From positions 62,001-126,000 of the forward strand of contig NZ_JH767522.1 in the NCBI RefSeq assembly GCF_000281085.1: DNA of 64,000 bases, read 5' to 3'. The notes beneath the pieces were generated by a model, which saw nothing but the letters and a program-made list of their open reading frames with translations, was not told the DNA's origin and did not search any database. The position numbers and the translations under genes were made by a program. This document shows positions 52,938 to 63,276 of this stretch, one piece after another. Positions within the stretch are counted from its first letter, which is position 1. Each line of letters opens with the position of its first letter. The DNA is from Catenovulum agarivorans YM01 (GTDB taxonomy: Bacteria; Pseudomonadota; Gammaproteobacteria; Enterobacterales; Alteromonadaceae).

Positions 52938-54014
52938 CTATTCAATTGTAGAAATAATAGTTTGACAAATTGCGTCTATATCAGAGTCTTCCAATCCAAA
53001 GTAAGTTGGCAAACATAACACTCTAGTTGAAATAGACTCACTGTTAGGGCATTGATAATCTGTACTACTGAAGAAATTAAGAGAGTTTAAAGATGGGTAA
53101 AAATACCGCCTCGCAAACACTTGTTTGTTGCTAAGAGCGTTCGAAACTTTTAATAGAACTTCTTCAGATGGAAAGACTACCGGTACATAAGCTGCGTTAT
53201 ACTGTACGCCTGCAGAAATATCTTGGAATTGCAAATATTTACAAAGTTGTTCTTTATATCGGAAATAAACCCTTTGCCTATCTGCCAATATTTCATCTAT
53301 ATCATCTAATACAGCTAAACCAGCGGCCGCGTGAAACTCACTCATTTTGGCATTAATACCCACATGCTGAGGTACGTGATTTTGACCAATTCCAAAATTA
53401 ATTAACTGTTTTGCCAGCTCATAGTGTTCGCTTTGCTTAAAAACGATAAAACCACCTTCAACAGAGTGAAATAATTTAGTGGCGTGCAAACTTCCAATTG
53501 ATGCGTCTCCCGCCAGCCAAAGATTTTCGCTCGAGGAAAGCTTCGAGCCAAACGCGTGGGCACCATCATACACTGTACGCACACTGTGCTCTTTCGCAAA
53601 CCTTTCAATATCATGAGTTTTACATGGATTTCCAAATACATGAGTTGCTAGCAATCCTTTAGTTTGCTCTGATGCGGCAAGGGCATTTGGATCTAGGTTC
53701 CAAGATTTAGGGCATATGTCTGTGTATACGCAATCAGCACCTTCCCACGCAACAGCTGAGCTAGTGGCAACAAACGAAAATGGGGTCGTGTGTACTGCTT
53801 TAGTGATGTTCAATGCTTTTAGAGCAATTTGAATAGCTAAAGTGCCATTTGCTACTAATAGCAAATGTTCAACACCTAGATAATCCTTTAGTCGACGTTC
53901 AAGTTGTTGGTGTAACGGGCCATTGTTGGTTAACCAACAAGATTGATAAATAGAATCAATGTACGCATCCAATTTCGTTCTATTTGGCAGGTAAGGTTTG
54001 CATACTGGAATCAT
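52938..54014 (-). CDS. dTDP-4-amino-4,6-dideoxyhexose aminotransferase (VioA/DegT family)
   Basis: A 358-residue PLP-dependent sugar aminotransferase of the DegT/DnrJ/EryC1/StrS group. The PLP lysine is K180 in [14 protein letters not shown]; the VYDGAHAFG segment holds the cofactor aspartate. Similarity to VioA-type enzymes is seen in [25 protein letters not shown] and [18 protein letters not shown]. Acting on the RfbB product dTDP-4-keto-6-deoxyglucose it would make a dTDP-4-amino-4,6-dideoxyhexose. Glucose or galactose configuration cannot be told. It overlaps rfbA by 4 bp. Confidence 0.86.
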   Translation of the reverse strand: MIPVCKPYLPNRTKLDAYIDSIYQSCWLTNNGPLHQQLERRLKDYLGVEHLLLVANGTLAIQIALKALNITKAVHTTPFSFVATSSAVAWEGADCVYTDICPKSWNLDPNALAASEQTKGLLATHVFGNPCKTHDIERFAKEHSVRTVYDGAHAFGSKLSSSENLWLAGDASIGSLHATKLFHSVEGGFIVFKQSEHYELAKQLINFGIGQNHVPQHVGINAKMSEFHAAAGLAVLDDIDEILADRQRVYFRYKEQLCKYLQFQDISAGVQYNAAYVPVVFPSEEVLLKVSNALSNKQVFARRYFYPSLNSLNFFSSTDYQCPNSESISTRVLCLPTYFGLEDSDIDAICQTIISTIE

Positions 54015-54874
54015 GACACTATATTTCTCAAGTATTGACCGTAGCTATTTTTCTTGTAAAACTCGGCCTGTTTTAGTACACCTTCTTTCGTGATCCACCC
54101 ATTGTTATAAGCAATTTCTTCTAAGCAAGCTACTTTATACCCTTGGTGGTTTTCAATCATCCTCACAAATTCACCAGCGTCAAGCAATGAGTCATAAGTC
54201 CCTGTATCTAGCCAAGTAAACCCCCTTCCAAGAAGTTCAACTTTTAATTTTTTCTGTTGTAAATACACATTATTGACAGACGTAATTTCTAATTCCCCGC
54301 GAGCAGATGGTGTTATTGATTTGGCGATCTCCACGACCGATTCATCATAAAAATACAGTCCTGTGACCGCGAAGTTAGATTTTGCTTTGCTAGGCTTCTC
54401 TTCGATGCTTACAACGTTCATGTCTTGATCAAATTCAACAACACCGAACCTTTCGGGATCTGTAACTTGGTAACCAAAAATTGTAGCCCCTTCTTTGGAC
54501 TGTTTAGCTCTAAGCAACTTTGGTGACAAATTAGCTCCATAAAAGATATTGTCCCCAAGCACCATGCAAACAGGTTCACCGTTTATGAATTGCTCTCCAA
54601 CAATAAAAGCATCTGCTAACCCCCTTGCTTCTTCCTGTACAGCGTAACTAATCTCAAGCCCAAACTGCGTACCATTCCCTAATAGAGATCTAAATTGTTC
54701 TATATAACTCGGAGTCGATATTATTAATATTTCTCTGATATCTGCCAACATTAGCACTGATATCGGATAATAAATCATTGGCTTGTCATACACGGGTAGC
54801 AATTGCTTTGAGCAACTAGTTGTCAACGGGAAAAGCCTAGTCCCTTCCCCTCCAGCCAAAATAATTCCTTTCAT
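54011..54874 (-). CDS. rfbA: Glucose-1-phosphate thymidylyltransferase
   Basis: A 287-residue enzyme making dTDP-glucose from dTTP and glucose-1-phosphate. Motifs: [17 protein letters not shown] with the nucleotide loop, [27 protein letters not shown] and [17 protein letters not shown]. Length is typical for RmlA. It shares a base with the rfbB stop and overlaps the aminotransferase by 4 bp, so all three are translated from one message. Confidence 0.95.
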   Translation of the reverse strand: MKGIILAGGEGTRLFPLTTSCSKQLLPVYDKPMIYYPISVLMLADIREILIISTPSYIEQFRSLLGNGTQFGLEISYAVQEEARGLADAFIVGEQFINGEPVCMVLGDNIFYGANLSPKLLRAKQSKEGATIFGYQVTDPERFGVVEFDQDMNVVSIEEKPSKAKSNFAVTGLYFYDESVVEIAKSITPSARGELEITSVNNVYLQQKKLKVELLGRGFTWLDTGTYDSLLDAGEFVRMIENHQGYKVACLEEIAYNNGWITKEGVLKQAEFYKKNSYGQYLRNIVS

Positions 54875-55911
54875 TATTTATTTCCACCTTGATATAAAGG
54901 AGCCCACCATGACTCATTGTTTAAATACCATTGGATTGTCTTTTTTAAGCCACTTTCAAAAGATTCTTTTGGCTTCCAGCCCAACTCTCTTTGGATTTTG
55001 CTATTGTTGATGGCATAGCGAAAGTCATGTCCTGGCCGATCATTGACAAATTGAATAAGCTCTTGGAACGATTCGGCATTCTTGGTGGAAACACCTAATT
55101 CTTCCAATTGTTGACATATCAGGTTAATGACGTCGATATTCTTATACTCGCAGTTCCCACCAATGTTGTAACATTCACCAGCTTGACCATTGAATGCAAC
55201 CTCAAGCAATGCCGCGGCATGATCTTCAACGTACAACCAATCTCTAACCTGCAAGCCATCTCCATAAACGGGAACCTTATATCCATGGATAAGATTAAGT
55301 ATCGCTAACGGAATCAACTTCTCAGGAAAATGAAAAGGTCCATAGTTATTGGAACAGTTGGTTATGACTGTAGGCAACCCATAAGTCACATTCCAAGCTC
55401 TAACTAAATGATCTGACGACGCTTTTGAGGCAGAATATGGGGAATTAGGTAAGTATGCTGAAGTTTCTGTGAACGGGAGGTCTTCCATATCTAGCTCACC
55501 GTACACCTCGTCAGTAGAGACGTGATGAAATACAAAGTTTCCTTTGCTTTCCGTGTCTAAAGTGTTGAAATATGCTCTAGCAGCTTCAAGGAGATTGTAA
55601 GTACCAACAACATTGGTTTGAATAAATTCCCCTGGACCTGAGATAGACCTATCAACATGAGACTCAGCAGCTAAATTCATAATAACATTGGGTTGAAATG
55701 CTTTTACGACATCAAATATATCAGGAGATGTTATATTTATTTTTTTAAATGAGTACCTGCTAGATCCTTCAACGCTCTTGAGTGAAGCTAAATTTCCCGC
55801 GTAAGTCAACGCGTCTAGGTTCAACACTTCATGTTGGGTGTTATTAACTATATGGCGAACAACAGCACTTCCAATAAAGCCTGCGCCACCCGTTACTATA
55901 ATTCTTGCCAT
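54874..55911 (-). CDS. rfbB: dTDP-glucose 4,6-dehydratase
   Basis: A 345-residue short-chain dehydrogenase. NAD+-binding GGAGFIGS is at about residue 8. The catalytic set appears in [11 protein letters not shown] (STDE) and [15 protein letters not shown] (YxxxK). It converts dTDP-glucose to the 4-keto-6-deoxy sugar. I start at the ATG at 55,911 (MARIIVTG) after AGAAGA; the GTG at 55,926 adds five residues. The start overlaps the GT2 gene by 16 bp. No rfbC/rfbD follow, so rhamnose is not the product. Confidence 0.95.
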   Translation of the reverse strand: MARIIVTGGAGFIGSAVVRHIVNNTQHEVLNLDALTYAGNLASLKSVEGSSRYSFKKINITSPDIFDVVKAFQPNVIMNLAAESHVDRSISGPGEFIQTNVVGTYNLLEAARAYFNTLDTESKGNFVFHHVSTDEVYGELDMEDLPFTETSAYLPNSPYSASKASSDHLVRAWNVTYGLPTVITNCSNNYGPFHFPEKLIPLAILNLIHGYKVPVYGDGLQVRDWLYVEDHAAALLEVAFNGQAGECYNIGGNCEYKNIDVINLICQQLEELGVSTKNAESFQELIQFVNDRPGHDFRYAINNSKIQRELGWKPKESFESGLKKTIQWYLNNESWWAPLYQGGNK

Positions 55912-57140
55912 TCTATCTTCTCGCACAGTATATGTTTAATTGAATCTCTATGTACCTGAAGCTTTTTAGCTTGAGTTATCCAAATTAGCCTCAAAATACA
56001 TTCATCTAGTTTGGGAATATTACATTTTTTGCCTGCAAGCAAATCATACAAAATCGCCAACAATTGCCTTTTAGATAAGCTCCCGCGCTTAAAAAATAGT
56101 ACAACTTCTCTTACACAATTCATTGCAGGTGCACTTCCCAAGCATCGCTCAATAAAGCTAGCAACAAGTATTATGCTATGGATCTTGGTAGCCTCTAGAA
56201 CAAAACTCTTTTTTATAGCCCAGCTTCCAAAGCTTCCAACACCTTGGGGTAGTTTGTTGTTTTCAATTTGGTTAGACACATTTGAAATGGCTTCCCCTAA
56301 TTGATTCAACTCACTCTTGATTTTTGCTAAAACAAACTCAAAAATTTCAGGTTCAGTTTTGTTTTCTTCCAAGATATAAACGGAATTAGCAATTAGATTA
56401 TGCTTTTTAGCAAGATATCTTACAAATAACTTCGAAGCGGCCCCTTGGTCACTACAAAAATCAAAACGAAGAGACTTTCCCAATTGGTGTACTCGGTATT
56501 CTATCAAAGGCCTAGAGTCATATTGCACCCACCCCAACGACAGAGCTCGCCAAAAATAGATGTGGTCAACGTTATTATCCATCACTCGGATCGGATCGAT
56601 TTCACCAAATTTTTCATGGAGGTGCTTTCTAAAAGCATAACTCGCTCCAAATATAGGAAAAAATCCCATTTCAACCGCTTTGTTTACATCAAACTTAGTT
56701 GAGTGTATTGAGGTTGAATATCGAGTCTTGCCTAAATCATTTCCATCTTCGTCAACTTCATTAGCATTAGACACAACGAGCATACAATAAGGGTCTAAGA
56801 AAGCGTCCGATATACACCGTAACCGTTGAGAACTGGATATATCGTCTCCATCAGCCACAACCACTATATCTCCAGAACACTTTGCAAGGCCAAAGTTAAA
56901 ATTTGCTACGCTCCCAACGTTTTCTTCGTGCCTAAAGTATTTTACAGTTACATGCTTTGGCACTCGAGACAACTCATCTTTTATACACGTATCCGTGTTA
57001 TCAGAAGAGCAATCATCACAAATGACAAACTCAAATTCTTGTTCATAACACTGTTCAAAAATAGAGCGCAACGTAGTTCTTATGTAATCTTGCTGATTAT
57101 ATGTGATACAAAGAACTGATATCGAATTCTTGGCGTTCAA
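55896..57140 (-). CDS. Family 2 glycosyltransferase
   Basis: A 414-residue protein with an N-terminal GT-A domain (about 5-230): [32 protein letters not shown] and the DxD-like [12 protein letters not shown]. The C-terminal half is helical without a recognised domain and has hydrophobic stretches too short to call transmembrane. It is a serotype-region enzyme, probably adding one sugar of the capsule repeat. It begins 15 bp after the TagF-like gene. Donor and acceptor unknown. Confidence 0.85.
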   Translation of the reverse strand: MNAKNSISVLCITYNQQDYIRTTLRSIFEQCYEQEFEFVICDDCSSDNTDTCIKDELSRVPKHVTVKYFRHEENVGSVANFNFGLAKCSGDIVVVADGDDISSSQRLRCISDAFLDPYCMLVVSNANEVDEDGNDLGKTRYSTSIHSTKFDVNKAVEMGFFPIFGASYAFRKHLHEKFGEIDPIRVMDNNVDHIYFWRALSLGWVQYDSRPLIEYRVHQLGKSLRFDFCSDQGAASKLFVRYLAKKHNLIANSVYILEENKTEPEIFEFVLAKIKSELNQLGEAISNVSNQIENNKLPQGVGSFGSWAIKKSFVLEATKIHSIILVASFIERCLGSAPAMNCVREVVLFFKRGSLSKRQLLAILYDLLAGKKCNIPKLDECILRLIWITQAKKLQVHRDSIKHILCEKIEWQEL

Positions 57141-57155
57141 GATATGCTCAAAATC

Positions 57156-59339
57156 TTAATATTTGTCAGGCAAATCTTTAAAGACTTGCTCCACAACATA
57201 CTCAGCTGATTTACCGAGTTCTAGAGAACAATAACTCTGGATAAACTGCTGGTATTTATCACAATAATTTTCAGCAACACTGTCAATTTGTTGAATACCT
57301 TTGATTAAATCATCTTCAGTTTTGTAAACTGGTCCAGGAAGTTCATTCTCAGGATCGATGTAAAAACCTCTCAACTTAGATTTATATCTCTCTAGGTCAT
57401 ACATATAAAACAAAATGGGCTTTCGCGTTACCGCAAAATCGAAAAAAATCGATGAATAATCAGTAATCAAGACATCGGTCACCGACAAGATTTCGGTAGT
57501 ATCATCATAGTGAGATACATCTATGACAAAATCAGAATATTTACTCAAATTAGCATGCTTAGCAATCAGGTGGTGAAAACGAACCAACAATACACAATCA
57601 TCCCCTAGCTGCTCTCGGAAACGCTCCAGATTCATTTTCACATCCATTTCAAATGACCACCCACTACCAATTCTTCTATCATCGCGCCAGGTAGGTGCAT
57701 ATAGAATTACCTGCTTATCAAGCGGGATTTTCAATTTATGCTTAATATTTTGAACCAAATTACTATCTGCTTTTACTAGTAAATCATTCGATGGATAGCC
57801 ATGAGTTAACATTTCATTTTCAAAATTAAAGGCTCTTTTAAAGATTTGAGCTGAATATTGATTCGCTGCTATTAAATAATCCCAATTTTTAACCTCTTGC
57901 AAAAATTTGTCTCGAGCAGCTGTTTCAGGACCAGCTAACTCAATATCAAGCCCTAATCGTTTTAATGGAGTGCCATGCCATGTCTGCAAGTAGGTCGTAT
58001 GCTTTGGCTTAACGGGCAGAGAAAATGTTATATTGTTTACCCAATAACAAGCTCTTGCTAAATACTGAAAATACTCAACGCTACCTCTATGAACTTGAAT
58101 GACATTTCCCGGAATATCGAGTGTTTTTTTCCCTTGGTACACCCATACAGCTTGGAAATGTTTATCAGTCTTCAACAAGTATTCGTATATATACTTGGGA
58201 TTGCCTCCGTAACATTTGCCAAAGTTGCTTTCAAAAACTATTAGGGTTTTATTTGGCTTAGATTTTTCAATATAAGATGTAAAAGGATGGGCCTTTCGCA
58301 CGACAGCTTTTCTATAACCCTTAACTTTTGCAACTACGTTATTAAAAGTCGCTCGTCCTTTATTTCTAATACCGTAATAACTTGCTCTAATCGCGAAATT
58401 AGTTGGAGAACTTGCTTCTTGAATAAACTTAGCCATAGCACGGTGATATGGCCCTAGACTCTTAATACTGTTCAAATCTAACTGACTAATATAGTCCTTT
58501 GTAGCTTGATAAAAACTCTTTCTAAAGCCAAAACGTTTACTTTCATTAAAGTGCCAAAATACACGCTTCAAATTATGCTCATCAACTAGGTGAGGTTTAT
58601 TAAATGTCCCTCTACTTTGCAATTCAAATTTTGAAACCAATATTGATTTAACACGATCTTCGATATGTCTAATTGAAGTCATTTGGTCTGTAATTGACTG
58701 CCTGCCTCCACCCCGCTGTCTCCATTTGTACGTGACAAAGGGGATAAGGCATACATTACTTGTACTTGCGTAACAGGCATACATAAAAGGTCGGTCAGCA
58801 TATAAAAGTTCAGGATCCATCCAAATTTGGTTTTCTCGCAAGAACTCGGTTTTGAAAAGCTTGCCTAAGTACATGCCGTCTTGGAGCAACTGTGGTTTGC
58901 TCTCTAAATTAGTAGACTCTAAGTGAGATATATAATTACTATCAAAACACACTTCTTCACGATCTTCCTTACAGTGCCATTTAGATATAATTCCCGAAAC
59001 GATATCACTGCCGTATTCTTCCGCGTAGAAGAATAACTTGTCGATACTAGAAGGTGGGCAAACGTCATCACAGTCGACAATCATGGTATATTTGCCTCTG
59101 GCAGCCTTTAACCCTCTATTGATAGTCGTTGCTCCACCAACATTACTCTGATCAATTACAATCAATGAACTATATCTTTGAGATAAATCGTTTAGAATTT
59201 CAAGTGAAGAATCAGGGCTGCCGTCGTTAATCGCAATAACTTCTACGTTTAACTTATGACCAGTACACAGACTATCAACACACTCCTTCAAAAATTCATC
59301 TGCTCCATAGACAGGCACAACAATTGACAAATCGATCAT
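57156..59339 (-). CDS. GT2 glycosyltransferase fused to TagF-like glycerophosphotransferase
   Basis: A 727-residue bifunctional protein. Residues about 1-220 form a GT2 domain (DLSIVVPVYGADEFLKECVD, VIAINDGSPDSS, TMIVDCDDVCP). Residues about 370-715 form a CDP-glycerol:poly(glycerophosphate) transferase domain: LQTWHGTPLKRLG, LYAPTWRDDRRIG, LVRFHHLIA and DVLITDYSSIFFDFA. It would both add a sugar and transfer glycerol phosphate from CDP-glycerol, giving a teichoic-acid-like repeat. It overlaps tagD by 4 bp, which supplies the donor. Similar fusions occur in capsule loci of Gram-negative pathogens. Confidence 0.9.
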   Translation of the reverse strand: MIDLSIVVPVYGADEFLKECVDSLCTGHKLNVEVIAINDGSPDSSLEILNDLSQRYSSLIVIDQSNVGGATTINRGLKAARGKYTMIVDCDDVCPPSSIDKLFFYAEEYGSDIVSGIISKWHCKEDREEVCFDSNYISHLESTNLESKPQLLQDGMYLGKLFKTEFLRENQIWMDPELLYADRPFMYACYASTSNVCLIPFVTYKWRQRGGGRQSITDQMTSIRHIEDRVKSILVSKFELQSRGTFNKPHLVDEHNLKRVFWHFNESKRFGFRKSFYQATKDYISQLDLNSIKSLGPYHRAMAKFIQEASSPTNFAIRASYYGIRNKGRATFNNVVAKVKGYRKAVVRKAHPFTSYIEKSKPNKTLIVFESNFGKCYGGNPKYIYEYLLKTDKHFQAVWVYQGKKTLDIPGNVIQVHRGSVEYFQYLARACYWVNNITFSLPVKPKHTTYLQTWHGTPLKRLGLDIELAGPETAARDKFLQEVKNWDYLIAANQYSAQIFKRAFNFENEMLTHGYPSNDLLVKADSNLVQNIKHKLKIPLDKQVILYAPTWRDDRRIGSGWSFEMDVKMNLERFREQLGDDCVLLVRFHHLIAKHANLSKYSDFVIDVSHYDDTTEILSVTDVLITDYSSIFFDFAVTRKPILFYMYDLERYKSKLRGFYIDPENELPGPVYKTEDDLIKGIQQIDSVAENYCDKYQQFIQSYCSLELGKSAEYVVEQVFKDLPDKY

Positions 59340-59761
59340 GATGATGCGCCCTCCACTGAATTTTTGTTAAAATAACTCAAAATCCCATCAATAATCTCTG
59401 AAGTAGAAACACCTTCAGTTCTAGGCAAATACACGACTTCACACAATTCTCTGTAGTGGTCAAATTTCCCTTCCCAGTCATTACCCATAACAAGAATGTC
59501 TGCGTTGTGAGCAGCTATATAGTCACCTTTTAATTCAAGTGATTCTTCAAGAAAAACATCATCTACACAGTGAATGCTATTAATAATCCTCATTCTTTCT
59601 TCTTGGCTAAATACAGGGTTGCGACCTTTTTTGCTATAGTTGAGCGCATCAGAAGAAACTCCAACAATTAACTTATCTCCTAACTCTCTCGCTCTTTCCA
59701 GTACGTTAACATGGCCTACATGGAAAACATCAAAGGTTCCAAAGGTAATAACTGTTGTCAT
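59336..59761 (-). CDS. tagD: Glycerol-3-phosphate cytidylyltransferase
   Basis: A 141-residue TagD-type enzyme producing CDP-glycerol from CTP and glycerol-3-phosphate. The nucleotide site GTFDVFHVGHVNVL contains the HxGH motif, and RTEGVSTSEII is the RTxGxSTT-like motif. Length is close to B. subtilis TagD. It lies 3 bp after the kpsD-like gene and overlaps the TagF-like gene by 4 bp. Confidence 0.93.
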   Translation of the reverse strand: MTTVITFGTFDVFHVGHVNVLERARELGDKLIVGVSSDALNYSKKGRNPVFSQEERMRIINSIHCVDDVFLEESLELKGDYIAAHNADILVMGNDWEGKFDHYRELCEVVYLPRTEGVSTSEIIDGILSYFNKNSVEGASS

Positions 59762-59764
59762 ATT

Positions 59765-61339
59765 CTACATCCCCAACACTACCGCAGCACTCACCGCGAT
59801 CTGGTAAATAATTTGTGTTATATCTTTGCTAAATTGCAGGTACTTAGTATCCACTTTCGGCAGTATGAATATTTCATCACCGCCAACAATTTTAGCGCGT
59901 TTAAGTTTGCTGGTATCTTCAGCTAAATACTTTTCAAATTGACCGTTTTTATGCATAACAATCACGTAAGTTGAATCTTCACTTTGGGTGTAACCACCAG
60001 CTGAGTTTATATAATCAATGACACTTGAATCAGCTTCGTGGGTAATTGCACTTGGAAACACCACTTCACCATGCACCAATACCAGTGATGATTTGCTCGG
60101 TATGCGGATAATATCACCCTGCTCCAAATGGATATCTTTGAATACGTCTGCATTAGTCAAAATAACTTGACCACGTGGCTCGATATTTTTGGCGCGTTCA
60201 ACCCATTGTAAAATAAGTTCGGCTTCTTTGGCTCTAAGTGCGGCGGCTTCCGCCGTATCTGAACGTGCAGTCAGTACGCTAGATTCAAGTGACTGCAAAG
60301 ACGACTGCAGCATTTCTTTTTGCCGCGCTTTTACACTGTTTCTGAATAGTTGAATGCCAGATAAATCAGACAGGTTGTTTAGCTCTATTTGGTTAATCAG
60401 TTCAGTTAAAGTTGAACCATGTGGCAATACATACTCACGCTCACTTTCGTGTTCACCTTCAACTCTGACACTTATAGAGCGCGCTTTTTGGTCTGAAACA
60501 AATACTACTTTATCACCACTGTACAAAGGTGCTTCACTCGCTTGACCAATAGCATAATAGTCAACAAACTGTTCTGTGCCTGAGTTACGATAAATACGCA
60601 CATGTGTAACCGTTGGGTCTGGTTTCACCATTTGTTTTACATATGCCAAATTAGTTTGGGCTTGTTCAAACTCTATTGAGCTTGCTTTAGCAACTAAACC
60701 TTCAACTGCTACGTGTTTTTTACGTGGGCTAACAAATATGGTGTCTCCGTCGCGTATTTGGTGCGGGGTCATTAAACCTTGGGTTAAAAAGGTATATAAA
60801 TTAAAAGTTTCAATTGGCTGGCCACTTCTAATTAAGCGAATGTCTAAATAACTACCGGAAGTTGGGTGTATACCTTTGGCTTTGTCTAAAAAGTACAACA
60901 CTGAATCTGACGATAAACCTGCATACAAACCTGGCTGCATTACATGACCGGTAACATATACTTTGACCGGTTGGGCACTTTCTAGCGTTGCATATATATG
61001 CACATTGCTTTGGAAAACCTGTTTTACCCGGTTTACCACAACTTGATTTAACTGGCTATTTTTCACCCCACTTACATGCACAGGGCCCACTTTAGGGATA
61101 AAAATATTGCCTTGTTTATCAATTTCAAAAATAGCATCCAGGCTAGTGCCACCCCAAATTTGCACTCGAATTTTATCGCCTATCGCTAATTGATAGTCTG
61201 GGTTAAAACCGTTAAACGACTGGTTAGCAAAGTCGCCATTAAATAACCAGTCACCATAAACTGGCGCAGCTTGTTGTACATTTGCACTTGCTGTAAAAGG
61301 TAAAAACAACAGGGCAATAATTATTAAATATTGTTTCAT
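59765..61339 (-). CDS. kpsD: Capsule outer-membrane export protein (KpsD/OPX type)
   Basis: A 524-residue OPX protein with a signal peptide (YLIIIALLFLPFTASA). The poly-export domain DYQLAIGDKIRVQIWGG is at about residue 47, followed by SLBB-like repeats (VKVYVTGHVMQPGLYAGLS, VLVHGEVVFPSAITHEADS). A C-terminal hydrophobic segment (IIYQIAVSAAVVLGM) closes it. It forms the periplasmic/outer-membrane conduit for capsule with KpsE. One-base overlap with kpsE. The C-terminal segment, rather than an N-terminal lipid, points to the KpsD group rather than Wza. Confidence 0.86.
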   Translation of the reverse strand: MKQYLIIIALLFLPFTASANVQQAAPVYGDWLFNGDFANQSFNGFNPDYQLAIGDKIRVQIWGGTSLDAIFEIDKQGNIFIPKVGPVHVSGVKNSQLNQVVVNRVKQVFQSNVHIYATLESAQPVKVYVTGHVMQPGLYAGLSSDSVLYFLDKAKGIHPTSGSYLDIRLIRSGQPIETFNLYTFLTQGLMTPHQIRDGDTIFVSPRKKHVAVEGLVAKASSIEFEQAQTNLAYVKQMVKPDPTVTHVRIYRNSGTEQFVDYYAIGQASEAPLYSGDKVVFVSDQKARSISVRVEGEHESEREYVLPHGSTLTELINQIELNNLSDLSGIQLFRNSVKARQKEMLQSSLQSLESSVLTARSDTAEAAALRAKEAELILQWVERAKNIEPRGQVILTNADVFKDIHLEQGDIIRIPSKSSLVLVHGEVVFPSAITHEADSSVIDYINSAGGYTQSEDSTYVIVMHKNGQFEKYLAEDTSKLKRAKIVGGDEIFILPKVDTKYLQFSKDITQIIYQIAVSAAVVLGM

Positions 61340-62523
61340 TAGTCTTCTTTATGCTCTTTTACTGTTGCAAGTATCATTACCAATATGCCGTACATCATCG
61401 CCAGCAATACTGTTAAGGTAACAAACCAATAAATTCGTCTTGGGTATAGTGCTTCATCTGCAATAGTTGCATGCTCTACTACCAATAAATGTTTGAGTTT
61501 TTTGTGCACTTCGGCACGTGTTGTTTCCAAACCAAGTAACGCGGCTTTATATACATCGGCAGCAAAATCTATCTGCATTTTTAATTGGCGATATTTAATG
61601 TCGAGCTCATTTAATGCTGTGTCTGAGTCACTAATTAACTTAAGTTGCTGCTCACCAATTTGTGTTTCAATCGCTTTAATTTGATTTTTTAACGTAACCA
61701 CTTCGGCCGCGTTCGGGTTCATATAACTGAGCAGTGCTTCAAGTTCAGTTTTTTTGCTGATTAATAATGAATTCAATTCAGCAATGCTACCTAATACAGC
61801 TGTGCTTTGTTGTTCCGTGCTATAAACTTGCTGCTTATTCTGAAACTCGGTCAACTGACCAGTTAAGTCAGATAAATTTTGATGCGAACGATTGAGCTCT
61901 TTTTCAACAAAAGCAACTTCTTCAAGCGCAATTTGATGACCAAGCTGATTAATAAAAGTTTCAGCATGCTGAATAATTTCGCTGATTACTTGATATGAAT
62001 AATCCGCCTCAAAGGTACGTACTGAAACTGTGATTAACCCAGAAATATCATCAAATTCGACTTGCACTTTATCTAGATAAAATTGGTAGAAGTCTTCAAA
62101 AGTAGCACCTGTTGCCAAACGGCTAAACCAATCAGCATTTGAGTTACTAAAGTGCGTTCTTAACTGAACATTTGTATCTAGGTGTTTAAGCATATCTTTC
62201 GACAAGATATGTTTTTGAATTAGATAAGCATCTTTCGACTGGCCACCATCAATGCCAAGCAAAGGTAGAGACGCACCAGCGGCCAAGTTAGGTTCGTCGG
62301 AGGTTTTAATCACTAAGGTAGCGGTAGACTCATACTGGTCGCTAGCAATCACAAACAAATAGATAGCTAACGCAACCACAGGCACAACCAGCCAAGCAAC
62401 ATAATGGAACGACAGCACCATTTTTGATGATGTATCTGCTCCTTCTTTTGCTAACCTAAAGCCAATTGAGTCTAATAAAAAAGCTTTGGGTGAACGGAAT
62501 AACTTTTTTAACTTCCGTGCCAT
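61339..62523 (-). CDS. kpsE: Capsule export inner-membrane protein (KpsE/CtrB type, PCP-3)
   Basis: A 394-residue polysaccharide co-polymerase family protein. TM1 is at about 42-63 (VAWLVVPVVALAIYLFVIA), TM2 at about 365-387 (IYWFVTLTVLLAMMYGILVMI). Between them lies a long periplasmic coiled coil (LEEVAFVEKELNRSHQNLSD, KTELEALLSYMNPNAAEV). It links the KpsMT transporter with the outer-membrane channel. The gene is followed by kpsD with a one-base overlap. Confidence 0.92.
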   Translation of the reverse strand: MARKLKKLFRSPKAFLLDSIGFRLAKEGADTSSKMVLSFHYVAWLVVPVVALAIYLFVIASDQYESTATLVIKTSDEPNLAAGASLPLLGIDGGQSKDAYLIQKHILSKDMLKHLDTNVQLRTHFSNSNADWFSRLATGATFEDFYQFYLDKVQVEFDDISGLITVSVRTFEADYSYQVISEIIQHAETFINQLGHQIALEEVAFVEKELNRSHQNLSDLTGQLTEFQNKQQVYSTEQQSTAVLGSIAELNSLLISKKTELEALLSYMNPNAAEVVTLKNQIKAIETQIGEQQLKLISDSDTALNELDIKYRQLKMQIDFAADVYKAALLGLETTRAEVHKKLKHLLVVEHATIADEALYPRRIYWFVTLTVLLAMMYGILVMILATVKEHKED

Positions 62524-62564
62524 CTAAGTACCACTAAATTCAGTTCGAGTCATAAAAACGCGCC

Positions 62565-62570
62565 ATTATA
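62565..62570 (-). promoter_or_regulatory. Possible internal promoter before kpsE
   Basis: On the minus strand a perfect -10 TATAAT lies 42 bp before the kpsE ATG, in the 84-bp gap after kpsT. No good -35 hexamer is seen at the usual distance, so this is tentative. Confidence 0.3.
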
Positions 62571-62607
62571 TCAAGATATCTGCACACTTGTAGTGAAAAT
62601 GTCATAA

Positions 62608-63276
62608 TTAGCATTGATATTGCTTAATTCCATCTTCAACATTGTCGAAAAAGTGTAATTGACGATCTTGCAAAACAATTGCCATATCACATTGTTTACG
62701 CAAAGTAGACATATCGTGAGAAACCATGATTACGTTGGCATTTTTGCGTTTTTCCGCCATAGATTCTGCACATTTTTTGCGAAATGATGCATCACCCACA
62801 GAGGTTATTTCATCAATTAAATACAGCTCAAAATCAAACGCCATACTTAAAGCAAATGCCAAACGTGATTTCATTCCCGACGAATAGGTTTTAATTGGTA
62901 ACTCAAAATAATCACCAATTTCCGAAAATGCTTGCACGAAATCACAAGTTTTTGCAATTTGCCTATTACCATAAACACGACAAACAAATTCAACATTTTC
63001 TCGCCCAGTCATACTACCTTGAAAACCGGAGGCCAAAGCCAACGGCCACGAGATACGCTTATTTGAGCGAATTGTGCCTTTATTGGGAAAGTCGATGCCG
63101 CCTAATAAACGCAATAAGGTAGATTTACCCGCACCATTTGGCCCAAGTATAGCTACATCACGTCCTTCGGGAATGGTAAAAGTAACATCACGCAGTACGT
63201 ACTTTTTCCCCAGTTTAGTTAGGTAATATTTGGTTACCTTATCCAACTCAATCATGTTGCTATCATCCGTGTCCAA
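62608..63276 (-). CDS. kpsT: Capsule ABC transporter ATP-binding protein
   Basis: A 222-residue ATPase. Walker A is LGPNGAGKSTLLRLLGG (about residue 40), the signature YSSGMKSRLAFAL and Walker B LYLIDEITSVGD, the variant seen in KpsT/CtrD. With KpsM it drives export of lipid-linked capsule polysaccharide. Start overlaps the kpsM end by 25 bp, typical of kpsMT. An 84-bp gap separates it from kpsE. Confidence 0.95.
   Translation of the reverse strand: MDTDDSNMIELDKVTKYYLTKLGKKYVLRDVTFTIPEGRDVAILGPNGAGKSTLLRLLGGIDFPNKGTIRSNKRISWPLALASGFQGSMTGRENVEFVCRVYGNRQIAKTCDFVQAFSEIGDYFELPIKTYSSGMKSRLAFALSMAFDFELYLIDEITSVGDASFRKKCAESMAEKRKNANVIMVSHDMSTLRKQCDMAIVLQDRQLHFFDNVEDGIKQYQC

Noticed and set aside
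54874-55911. Rhamnose pathway
   Set aside because: rfbC and rfbD are absent and an aminotransferase follows, so an amino-dideoxy sugar is more likely.
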